This document shows positions 27,812-35,119 of a DNA stretch of 64,000 nt, one piece after another. Under the pieces are notes generated by a model. The model saw nothing but the letters and a program-made list of their open reading frames with translations. It was not told where the DNA came from and ran no database searches. The translations under genes were made by a program, and so were the position numbers. The DNA is from Alicyclobacillus sp. SO9 (GTDB lineage: Bacteria > Bacillota > Bacilli > Alicyclobacillales > Alicyclobacillaceae), in the NCBI RefSeq assembly GCF_016406125.1, contig NZ_CP066339.1, forward strand, positions 4,340,001-4,404,000, given 5' to 3'. Within the stretch, counting starts at the first letter, position 1, and each line of letters begins with the position of its first letter.

Positions 27812-29089
27812 ATGAAGTCTAGACTGGTTAATGCTCAAAATCAACGAATTGAACGAATTTCCACTACAACTCTGGTCGTCGGGATTGACATCGCCAAGGA
27901 GAAACACGCTGCACAGGCTATCAATTTTAGAGGAATCGTCCTGAACAACAAACCTGTTGTGTTCGCAAATGATCTCTCCGGTTTTGAGCATCTGGGACAG
28001 ACAATCCGCAAGCTGCAGAAAGCCCACAGCATGGACAACGTCATCATAGGTATGGAAAGCACGGGACATTACTGGTTCAACCTTTCGAACTGGCTTGTGA
28101 AGCAAGGCATTGACGTTGTGCTGGTCAATCCCATGACCACAAAACGCAACAAAGAAAACAGGGATAATTCTCCCTCCAAGAACGATCCAAAGGACGCACT
28201 CGTCATCGCTGACGTAGTCAGTCGTGGGTACTACACTCCCTTTTCTCCGAAAGAAGAAGCATTTCGCCGGATTCGAGTCGTCGTCACAAATAGAGAGCAC
28301 TGGGTCGTTGAACGTGGACGCATTGAGAATCGCATTCACCGTTGGCTGGATATCCGTTTCCCTGAATATATACAAGCCTTTGAGGACCTTTTCAGCACTC
28401 GTTCTCTAGCGACATTACGTCGGTTCCCTGCTCCTTCAGACATGTTGAAACTCACACCGGAGCGGATGGTGAAAATCTGGGGAGAGTTCATGTCCAGACC
28501 CGGTGGCGCACGTGGAACACGTAAAGCCATGGAGCTTCTCCATCTAGCCAGACAGAGTGTTGGAGACACGGTTGCCTTGGAAGAAGACAAATGGGAACTG
28601 ACGCACCTGGTGGACGAGTATGAAAGGGTCCAGAAAATTGTCGACGAGGCGGACGAGATGATTGAGAAGATACTGCCTGAGATTCCTGGCGCCGATCTCA
28701 TTCGGTCTGCCGGCGCAACGATTCCTGCAACGGCTGCCATTTTAGCCTTTGGCGGTGATCTAAGTCAGTTGTCACACGGAAACCAATTGCTACGAAAAGC
28801 AGGATTGAACTTAGCGGAGCGAACTTCGGGCAAGTACAAGGGTCAAATCAAACTCACAAAGCGGGGAAATTCTCTGCTACGCAAGCACTTGTACTTCACT
28901 GTCTTTCACCTGCTGTCATATAACCAAGCGTTTCAAGCCCTGCATGCTCACAACATCGAAGTAAAACGGATGACAAAGATGCAATCCATGATGAAGCTCA
29001 TCGGGAAGCTGGCTCGAATGCTTGTAGCCATGGTAAGGACAGGAGAAAAATTCAGTCAAGATAAAGCACAATTCTCAATAGCAGCTTAA
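27812..29089 (+). CDS. IS110-family transposase
   Basis: The 425-residue protein has an N-terminal DEDD/RuvC-like domain (GIDIAKEK with Asp26; VIGMESTGHYW; KNDPKDA). A C-terminal Transposase_20 domain holds IPGADLIRSAGA and AGLNLAERTSGKYKG, with the conserved Ser near 339. It looks full length and intact. Recent work shows that IS110 enzymes use an RNA from the element's own noncoding end to choose target and donor sites. The ATG has AGGAGG upstream, but inside a hairpin. No second copy is in the window. Confidence 0.93.
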   Translation: MKSRLVNAQNQRIERISTTTLVVGIDIAKEKHAAQAINFRGIVLNNKPVVFANDLSGFEHLGQTIRKLQKAHSMDNVIIGMESTGHYWFNLSNWLVKQGIDVVLVNPMTTKRNKENRDNSPSKNDPKDALVIADVVSRGYYTPFSPKEEAFRRIRVVVTNREHWVVERGRIENRIHRWLDIRFPEYIQAFEDLFSTRSLATLRRFPAPSDMLKLTPERMVKIWGEFMSRPGGARGTRKAMELLHLARQSVGDTVALEEDKWELTHLVDEYERVQKIVDEADEMIEKILPEIPGADLIRSAGATIPATAAILAFGGDLSQLSHGNQLLRKAGLNLAERTSGKYKGQIKLTKRGNSLLRKHLYFTVFHLLSYNQAFQALHAHNIEVKRMTKMQSMMKLIGKLARMLVAMVRTGEKFSQDKAQFSIAA

Positions 29090-29119
29090 GTCGTCTACCG
29101 CAACCAAACACGTAGGTTG

Positions 29120-29447
29120 GCTCATTCGCAGGATTTCACAAAGAAAGCACGGAGTACCGAGATTATTGCACTTTAGGGCATAGACCCGTTCCGTTAACGT
29201 TGATCGGACTCCACACCTTGGACAGATAGGACGAAGGAATGAAAGGGCATAGACCCATTGAGATATGGGAGTGTGAATCCCGAGGATCTTGTGGAGAGAG
29301 TCGTGCAGTAAAGCTATTTATGGAAGATGCTGTGAAATAAGACCGCACCTTTTGTTCCTGCATACTCTCAAGCGGATCTCCCTAGGCGGAATATCTACTT
29401 ATCCTTACTCCATCCGAAACCAGGTAAATGAAATCCTGCGAATGAGC
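29120..29447. repeat. 19-bp perfect inverted repeat flanking 290 bp
   Basis: GCTCATTCGCAGGATTTCA at 29120-29138 recurs inverted at 29429-29447. Between them GGGCATAGACCC occurs twice (29172 and 29248). The segment has no supported gene. It may be the structured noncoding RNA end of the IS110 element or a small MITE-like insertion. Confidence 0.75.
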
Positions 29448-29576
29448 GAGCATTCGTGAGAAAGACCTTACTCTACGAGGGAGTGCAATTAGCATATCAC
29501 AACTAAAATGAATAAATATCCCTTTTGATCTTCGAGTCACACTGTTTCCAGTTGACCCTCAATCCACGTATGACAC

Positions 29577-29600
29577 AAAAAGGGAGCCCCGCAAGGCCCC
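29577..29600 (-). terminator. Terminator of the Gly/Tyr/Trp-rich gene
   Basis: On the minus strand a GGGGCC/GGCTCC-type stem is followed by CTTTTTGTGTC. The same structure is kept in the remnant copy at 12764-12790. Confidence 0.75.
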
Positions 29601-29653
29601 GATTCCATGCAACTGTATCTCTACCTGCCGCATTCCTGCAGATTACGGCCCAA

Positions 29654-30010
29654 CTACCACAAAAAGGCCAGCGCGAATATCCATGCAAACGCCAGCCACC
29701 ACCACCACCAACCGCCGTACCATCCACCGTAACCTGGATAGCCCCAGCGGCCGTATCCTGCTCTGTAACCGGGGTAGCCATAGCCGCCGCGTCCGTAGCC
29801 GCCATAGGTCAAGGCCAAGTCCAACTTTTCCTCATCGCTGCCGTTGCTTTGCTGGTGTGTTGCCAAACCCGCAGGCGCATAACCGCGCGGTACGCGCATC
29901 AAAACTCCGCGGTTGTTTACATCCGTCACAATCCCGCGGTGGAGTCCCCACTGAGTCCGAAATTGAACCCATTGGCCCATATTAGACATGCATTCGCCTC
30001 TGCTGCACAT
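29654..30010 (-). CDS. Gly/Tyr/Trp-rich protein with hydrophobic C-terminal tail
   Basis: The 118-residue protein has a folded-looking N-terminal part (GQWVQFRTQWGLHRGIVTDV, VLMRVPRGYAP) of about 60 residues. A low-complexity stretch of GGYG/GYPG-like repeats follows, with five Trp in a row leading into a hydrophobic tail LAFAWIFALAFLW. Such composition is seen in some spore-coat or surface proteins, but I do not recognise the family. The ATG at 30010 has AGGAGGTG at good spacing. Another copy of its last codons and terminator survives at 12672-12896, so the gene was once duplicated. Confidence 0.75.
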   Translation of the reverse strand: MCSRGECMSNMGQWVQFRTQWGLHRGIVTDVNNRGVLMRVPRGYAPAGLATHQQSNGSDEEKLDLALTYGGYGRGGYGYPGYRAGYGRWGYPGYGGWYGGWWWWWLAFAWIFALAFLW

Positions 30011-30205
30011 GAGTCACACCTCCTGGATAGAGAAAGAGTCCCTCTCCACATCAATGTATGTGTCAGTACAGTTCTGCCGAAGCGGTATCTGTCCTCATCG
30101 CAGGCGTTATTAGGACACCACATTGGGGCAACTCTCGACGGTCATTGACATAATGGTCACGCCGTATTGTAAACTGAGAAAGAAAAGGAGAAAGGACGAT
30201 AAAGT

Positions 30206-30838
30206 GTGACGCCTCTGAAGGATTCAGTGAGGAAAGGTATTCAAATAGAATGGATTTCAGTTATCTGGATGATTGTTGAAGCAGCGGTGGGAGTTCTGGC
30301 AGGTCTTCTTGCTCATTCGCTGGCTCTGACAGCCTTTGGACTAGACAGTGTCATCGAAGTTATATCCGGAATTGTTCTTTTGTGGCGGCTGTATGTAGAG
30401 TTAAACGGCGGCTCTAAGGAACGTGTGGAAAGGGCCGAACGCCGCGCATCAGCCATCGTCGGCGGACTTCTCCTGCTGTTGGCTGTATATATTCTCATTG
30501 CTTCACTCTTCAAGCTTTTTCATCATCAAAGTGCGGATACAAGTTGGCTTGGATTGGGACTGGCCGTTGTTTCAGCCATTTGGATGCCGATATTATCTAA
30601 ATCCAAAGTCCGAATAGGCGCTCAAATTGGAAGTGCGGCTTTGCGAGCTGACGGTGGGTGCAGTATGGTTTGCGCATATATGGCGTGGGTACTGCTGGGG
30701 GGCGTAGCCCTCACTGCACTGTTTGGATGGTGGTGGATTGATTCTATTGCGGCACTGGGCTTAATCTACTTTGTGGTGAGTGAAGGCTGGGAAGCCATTC
30801 AAGAAGCTAGGGGTATCGAAGATGACGATGACGATTGA
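30206..30838 (+). CDS. Short CDF-like cation transporter lacking the C-terminal domain
   Basis: The 210-residue membrane protein matches the transmembrane part of cation diffusion facilitators: ALTAFGLDSVIE in TM2 and ALRADGGCSMVC in TM5, with about six helices. CDF proteins export Zn2+, Fe2+ or other divalent metals. The usual TM5 motif AxxDAxHS is altered (Gly and Cys replace Ala and His). The cytoplasmic domain is absent and is replaced by a short tail ending in five Asp residues. The GTG start follows AAAGGAC. Metal and activity are uncertain. Confidence 0.8.
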   Translation: MTPLKDSVRKGIQIEWISVIWMIVEAAVGVLAGLLAHSLALTAFGLDSVIEVISGIVLLWRLYVELNGGSKERVERAERRASAIVGGLLLLLAVYILIASLFKLFHHQSADTSWLGLGLAVVSAIWMPILSKSKVRIGAQIGSAALRADGGCSMVCAYMAWVLLGGVALTALFGWWWIDSIAALGLIYFVVSEGWEAIQEARGIEDDDDD

Positions 30839-30930
30839 CTGGTACGGCTTGGCTCTCTAGCACGACTTATCGTCGTGGCATGGGTTGTCTTCTGAACGCA
30901 CGCCCCCTTCTCGACATGGAAGGAATCCCC

Positions 30931-31878
30931 TTAGGACAGCCTTTCGTCAATGTAGCGAAAATATCTCCGGACAATGTTGATTTCAGGAGCAACCAGGCTC
31001 AAAGTACGACTGCCAACCACGTCTTCGATCTCGTTAAACAACAGTCCCCCGCCACCATCCGGCAAAAAGTCAATGCCAACCATCCCAAACTCAAAATGGG
31101 ACATGATGCGTCTTACGACGTCTTTCTCAGACGCGCTCAGGATGTATCGCTGGGCCCTGCCGCCCAGGGAGAAATTTGCGCGAAAGTCTGAGGATGTTGA
31201 CGAGCGCAGTACAGCGGCCACTATTTCCTTTCCGACAACAAACACTCGAACGTCTTTGCCGGGATTGGGACCGAGTTGCTGCAAAACCACATCCGTGTCG
31301 GGGTATTTGCTAATGAAATTCTCAAGGTCGTTTGAAGTTTCAATCAGCGCAACGTCTTTTCCACCTCGCCCAGAGACAGTTTTTATGACAAATGCCGAAT
31401 CCGACTCGCAAACTCTCTTTCTAATTCCATCTATCGAGACCTCATCCCGAATCGTCCCCTTGAGGTCCTCTGTATTACAAAATGCTGTGTTCAACATTGG
31501 GACATCAAACTGCTGCAGATACTGATAAGTTGCGGCCTTATTGTTGCATATGCGCGACACGGCGGAAGAATTGAAGACAGGGATGTGGAGGTGCTCCAGG
31601 TGGGTGGTGAGGACGGGATCGACAGTGCGCATAATCACAAAATCCGGTAGCTGGGAAGAACGGGCGTGAGACCTACCATGTCCCTGCACATCCGTTTGCG
31701 CGTCATTGACCCAGCCCACATGTGGTTGTCCGTTCATCACACCCGCAACCACTTCATCGCGGTACACCAGCATCAGTACCCAGTTCATGCGACGGGCTTC
31801 GGTCATCATCCACTCAATATAGTTTCTGTTTCGCTCTGCCTCTTTTCGGCGATAAACGAGCCAGCCCGCCTTTTTCAC
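30931..31878 (-). CDS. RimK-like ATP-grasp ligase, second of a pair
   Basis: The 315-residue protein has an N-terminal pre-ATP-grasp domain and an ATP-grasp fold. Motifs include NNKAATYQYL, FVIKTVSGRGGKDV (ATP lysine region), QQLGPNPGKDVRVFVVG, DFRANFSLGG, and the metal ligands in GIDFLPD and FNEIED. RimK/LysX ligases join amino acids to a carboxylate through an acyl-phosphate. It overlaps the upstream paralogue by 4 bp (GTGA) and lacks its own clear ribosome site, so it is translationally coupled. No carrier protein such as LysW is seen. The substrate is unknown. Confidence 0.85.
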   Translation of the reverse strand: MKKAGWLVYRRKEAERNRNYIEWMMTEARRMNWVLMLVYRDEVVAGVMNGQPHVGWVNDAQTDVQGHGRSHARSSQLPDFVIMRTVDPVLTTHLEHLHIPVFNSSAVSRICNNKAATYQYLQQFDVPMLNTAFCNTEDLKGTIRDEVSIDGIRKRVCESDSAFVIKTVSGRGGKDVALIETSNDLENFISKYPDTDVVLQQLGPNPGKDVRVFVVGKEIVAAVLRSSTSSDFRANFSLGGRAQRYILSASEKDVVRRIMSHFEFGMVGIDFLPDGGGGLLFNEIEDVVGSRTLSLVAPEINIVRRYFRYIDERLS

Positions 31879-32780
31879 ACTCGAACACCCGCCATGGTCC
31901 GTTTAATGTGAAGCAGCATATAGTCTGCAGCATTTACGCCCGTATAGGTCCGCAAGTTAATGATGTGTGCATTGGAATTCACTTCGCACAGGATGGGTTC
32001 GCCTTCGGGTCCGAAAAGGAGATCGACGCCGGCAAAATCTGCGCCTAGCTCTTTTGCACACCGGACGGCAAGTTCTTTCTGCTCTGTTGTGGGTGAATGC
32101 GGGAATGCATGTGCCCCTTTTCCCATGTTGGCGCGAAAATCTGTGTCTGACACCCGGCGCATGGCTCCTACCACTTCGTCTCCCACAACCTGCAGACGCA
32201 GGTCTGTACCTTTGCTGCTTCGAACAAATTCTTGAAAGACGAAGGGAATGCTGCCAAGTTCCTTCACTTTTCCCAACATCTCTTCTTCGTTTTGAATGAG
32301 ATAAACCTGCGATCCGAATGAACCATAGGACTCCTTCATCACCATGGGAAACCCCAGTTCTTCTGCTACATAGCTGTAGTACGCTTGTTCTTTTACTCCG
32401 GTCCAATCAAAAATCCGGGGGCTAAGTACCGTTTTGGGCATTGCAATCCCGCAATCACTCAACCACTGATATGTCAGTCCCTTGTTGTCACAGGTTTCAA
32501 TGACTTGAGCCGGATTGAACAGGCGGACACCTAATTTCTCTAAGTGCCTGGCCAAGTATAAATCCTTGTCCCAAAACAGGACAAAATCAGGCAATCGCTC
32601 GTCTTCCATACCCAGGAGTTGAGTTGTCCCGCCAGATACCATGGAAAACAGGCTGTTGTTGGGAACAATTTTTGTATGAATGCCATGCTTCTTGGCACTC
32701 TCATGAAAAATCTCCGCATGAGTCAGGAATTTGTCTCCTAAGTTCCCGTTGTAAATAATCCATCCAGACAGTGATGTCAC
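31875..32780 (-). CDS. RimK-like ATP-grasp ligase, first of a pair
   Basis: The 301-residue ATP-grasp protein is related to its downstream neighbour. It shows CDNKGLTYQWL, FPMVMKESYGSFGSQV, QEFVRSSKGTDLRLQVVG, DFRANMGKGAHAF, the metal-binding Asp in GADFAGVDLLFGPEG, and CEVNSNAHIIN. The combination matches the RimK/LysX group of carboxylate-amine ligases more closely than D-Ala ligases. The GTG start follows GGGGGA. The pair likely acts in sequence or as a heteromer on one product, which cannot be identified here. Bacillus YheC/YheD spore-coat-associated ATP-grasp proteins are another paired example. Confidence 0.85.
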   Translation of the reverse strand: MTSLSGWIIYNGNLGDKFLTHAEIFHESAKKHGIHTKIVPNNSLFSMVSGGTTQLLGMEDERLPDFVLFWDKDLYLARHLEKLGVRLFNPAQVIETCDNKGLTYQWLSDCGIAMPKTVLSPRIFDWTGVKEQAYYSYVAEELGFPMVMKESYGSFGSQVYLIQNEEEMLGKVKELGSIPFVFQEFVRSSKGTDLRLQVVGDEVVGAMRRVSDTDFRANMGKGAHAFPHSPTTEQKELAVRCAKELGADFAGVDLLFGPEGEPILCEVNSNAHIINLRTYTGVNAADYMLLHIKRTMAGVRV

Positions 32781-32862
32781 GTTGATCCCCCGCTTAAAAT
32801 GGCCTGTTCAGTCATACTCGGCTGGTACCAATCTGGTTCGTGCCCTTCTTTGGGCAGGCGAT

Positions 32863-33009
32863 ATGATAACCTACCCCATTTTACAGGGAAGGGCTGTGAA
32901 AGAAAATGACCTGCCGCGCAACAAGGCACGTTACAGCGGTCGCAGAAGCAATGTCGTTGTCAGCGTCGGCATTTATGTGTATGATGTGGAAGTAGTAGCA
33001 TACTTTTGA
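32863..33009 (+). CDS. Possible 48-residue protein
   Basis: The open frame encodes MITYPILQGRAVKEN and continues with basic residues and a beta-like tail (VVVSVGIYVYDVEVVAYF). Ribosome site quality is modest; a GTG at 32896 after GGGAAGGG is another start. It lies 26 bp before a second small ORF with a strong site, and both precede a terminator, which hints at a two-gene unit. Function is unknown. Confidence 0.4.
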   Translation: MITYPILQGRAVKENDLPRNKARYSGRRSNVVVSVGIYVYDVEVVAYF

Positions 33010-33035
33010 ACATTTGAATTCAGGGAGGTGAGGTC

Positions 33036-33200
33036 TTGCAGGACACGATGAAATTGTTTGCGTGGTATATAGCTGAACGCCGCGCAATGGTTGGCACAAA
33101 TGTCTTTGACGGGATTGGTATGCCTAAATTTAGTCAAACACATCATGTGCCAGAGCGTGCGCAAGACCTGCCTTCTTCAAATACGAGAGCGCTGGTGTAA
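33036..33200 (+). CDS. 54-residue protein, unknown function
   Basis: A TTG start lies five bases after GGGAGGTG, an excellent ribosome site, and opens a frame of 54 codons (MQDTMKLFAWYIAERRAMVG, then a polar tail ending TRALV). It is followed after 40 bp by an intrinsic terminator. No family is recognised and no TM segment or motif is clear. The site and terminator make it a credible small gene. Confidence 0.6.
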   Translation: MQDTMKLFAWYIAERRAMVGTNVFDGIGMPKFSQTHHVPERAQDLPSSNTRALV

Positions 33201-33239
33201 CGCAAGGTAGCATTCGCTGCCTTGTAACACCACGCTGAC

Positions 33240-33272
33240 GAAGCTGCAGGCTGCGAGTCTGCAGCTTTTTTT
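33240..33272 (+). terminator. Strong intrinsic terminator
   Basis: AAGCTGCAG (33241-33249) pairs with CTGCAGCTT (33259-33267), followed by a run of T to 33272. It ends the small-ORF transcript before the ABC-F gene. Confidence 0.9.
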
Positions 33273-33309
33273 GCGTCGCCTCCTGGTGCAACAAAGGAGC
33301 CGAAAACAG

Positions 33310-34959
33310 ATGTTGTATTGTTCAGCACACCATGTCGGAATTGCAGTGCACGATGATTGGCTGTTTCAGGATGTATCCGTAGAAATTCACGAGGGACATC
33401 GAATTGCACTGGTTGGACCCAATGGCGGCGGAAAGACAACCTTGCTCAGACTTTTGGCTAAGCAAAGTGAGCCGGATACAGGTACTGTCGCATGGAAAAA
33501 AGAGCTGCGACTCGGACTGTTGCATCAAATTCCGAGTTACAGCGGGACAGTGAAAGAAGTCCTGCACCGCGCATTTGCCGACATCTACTCCATTGAACAG
33601 AAAATGCGCGCTTTGGAAGCCAAGATGGCGAGTCCTGCCAGTGACAGAGAACTAGAGCGCATCCTAAAAACCTATGCAGCTCTGCAAGAGGAGTTTGACA
33701 ATCTTGACGGATATTCCATTGACTCTAGAGTTCGCTCAATTACAACAGGAATTGGAATACCGGAAGCACTTCTTCAATCTGAATTCTCGCTACTCAGCGG
33801 CGGCGAACAGACAAAAGTTGAGTTCGCCCGCCTTTTGCTGAGCCGTCCCGAGTTGCTCTTACTTGACGAACCGACCAATCACCTGGACTTGCCTGCAGTG
33901 GAGTGGCTGGAATCTTTCCTGGAAACCTATGCTGGTGCGGTATTGGTTGTGTCCCATGACAGATATTTTCTCAATCGAGTCGTGAACCGTGTCATGGAAC
34001 TGGATAACGGCGCTGCGGCGCTGTACCAGGGAAACTATTCGCAAGCCATGGAAGAACGGGAAAAACAGCTGTTGCTGGAGTTTCAAGCTTTCGAAGAACA
34101 GCAAAAGAAAATCAAGCAGATGCAAGCAGCCATTAAGCGACTGCGAATATGGGCAAACCAGGCCAGCCCGCCCAGCGCTGCTCTGCATCGGCGAGCCACT
34201 AACATGCAGCGTGCATTGGATCGCATGGAGAAAATCGACAAGCCGCAACTTGAACGAAAGCAAATGGATTTGTCCTTCGATGTTCAGGAACGAAGCGGAA
34301 AAGACGTTGCGACAGCTATGGGCTTACAAAAGCGCTATGGAGACACCGTACTTTTGAATGAAGTCTCGTTTCACGTTCGCTTTGGCGAACGAGTGGCCAT
34401 TGTGGGAACAAATGGGAGCGGAAAATCTACACTTGTGAAGATGCTGCTGGGAGAAATCTCGGCTGACGCAGGCGATGTGAGACTGGGTGATTCCGTACGG
34501 GCAGGCTACCTCAGTCAGGCGGGACTCGCGATGACAGGAGACGAGGATAAAACCGTTCTTGATGCATTCCGTGACGAAGCCAAGGTTCATCAAGGAAAGG
34601 CACGGCATATCCTGGCCCAATTCCTGTTCTACGGCGAAGCCGTGTTTAAACCAATCAAGCGCCTCAGCGGAGGAGAACGCATGCGCCTGCGTTTGGCGCA
34701 GCTCATGCATCAAGATATTAACCTGTTGATTCTGGATGAACCAACAAATCATCTGGATATTGAATCCCGCGAAGCTTTGGAAGTTGCACTGGACGAATTC
34801 ACGGGTACCATTATTGCAGTATCCCACGACAGGCATTTCATCAACCAGCTGTTTCAGCGTGTCTTGTGGCTGGAAGACGGAAAATTGCAGTCATACCACG
34901 GCAACTACGACGATGCTCGCAGAAAAAGGTTTGAGCTGTTAGCCGCGAAGATGGAATGA
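33310..34959 (+). CDS. ABC-F family ATPase
   Basis: The 549-residue protein has two ABC ATPase domains and no TM segments. Walker A motifs are GPNGGGKTT and GTNGSGKST, the signatures LLSGGEQTKVEFA and LSGGERMRLRLAQ, and LLDEPTNHLDL/ILDEPTNHLDI follow each. A charged coiled linker (about 235-310) joins them, which in ABC-F proteins reaches the ribosomal E or P site. Members act as translation factors or protect ribosomes from antibiotics; sequence alone does not decide which. The ATG at 33310 is chosen because AAGGAG precedes it by ten bases; the frame extends upstream to 33271 inside the terminator. Confidence 0.93.
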   Translation: MLYCSAHHVGIAVHDDWLFQDVSVEIHEGHRIALVGPNGGGKTTLLRLLAKQSEPDTGTVAWKKELRLGLLHQIPSYSGTVKEVLHRAFADIYSIEQKMRALEAKMASPASDRELERILKTYAALQEEFDNLDGYSIDSRVRSITTGIGIPEALLQSEFSLLSGGEQTKVEFARLLLSRPELLLLDEPTNHLDLPAVEWLESFLETYAGAVLVVSHDRYFLNRVVNRVMELDNGAAALYQGNYSQAMEEREKQLLLEFQAFEEQQKKIKQMQAAIKRLRIWANQASPPSAALHRRATNMQRALDRMEKIDKPQLERKQMDLSFDVQERSGKDVATAMGLQKRYGDTVLLNEVSFHVRFGERVAIVGTNGSGKSTLVKMLLGEISADAGDVRLGDSVRAGYLSQAGLAMTGDEDKTVLDAFRDEAKVHQGKARHILAQFLFYGEAVFKPIKRLSGGERMRLRLAQLMHQDINLLILDEPTNHLDIESREALEVALDEFTGTIIAVSHDRHFINQLFQRVLWLEDGKLQSYHGNYDDARRKRFELLAAKME

Positions 34960-35044
34960 CAATGGGCCTAGTCGCTCTGGACCGTCTCAGTGCTTGTTGC
35001 AAGCAATCGACTACTGTTCCTGTCTCGGTAGCTGACAGTTGTTA

Positions 35045-35078
35045 CCCTGCACGGTTGACCTAGGCAACCAGTGCAGGG
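35045..35078. repeat. Inverted repeat between convergent genes
   Basis: CCCTGCAC (35045-35052) and GTGCAGGG (35071-35078) flank a sequence that can also pair differently (ACGGTTGAC with GTCAACCGT). It lies between the convergent ABC-F and methyltransferase genes and may help termination, though there is no T-run. Confidence 0.5.
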
Positions 35079-35119
35079 TGTCAACCGTCATGCCCACCAA
35101 TGGATTGCAAATCGATGGC

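Larger units (their letters stand above)
27740..29488 (+). mobile_element. IS110-family insertion sequence
   Basis: The element consists of a single DEDD transposase gene with a hairpin leader and about 390 bp of noncoding sequence after the gene. IS110 elements have no normal terminal inverted repeats, so the ends are approximate. The left limit is set just before the leader hairpin, and the right limit where the sequence shared with 12672-12710 begins. A 19-bp perfect inverted repeat (29120-29138 and 29429-29447) lies in the 3' noncoding part. Confidence 0.7.

Noticed and set aside
31957-32406. 149-codon minus-strand frame inside the ATP-grasp gene
   Set aside because: Frame-shifted shadow; the ATP-grasp frame carries all family motifs.
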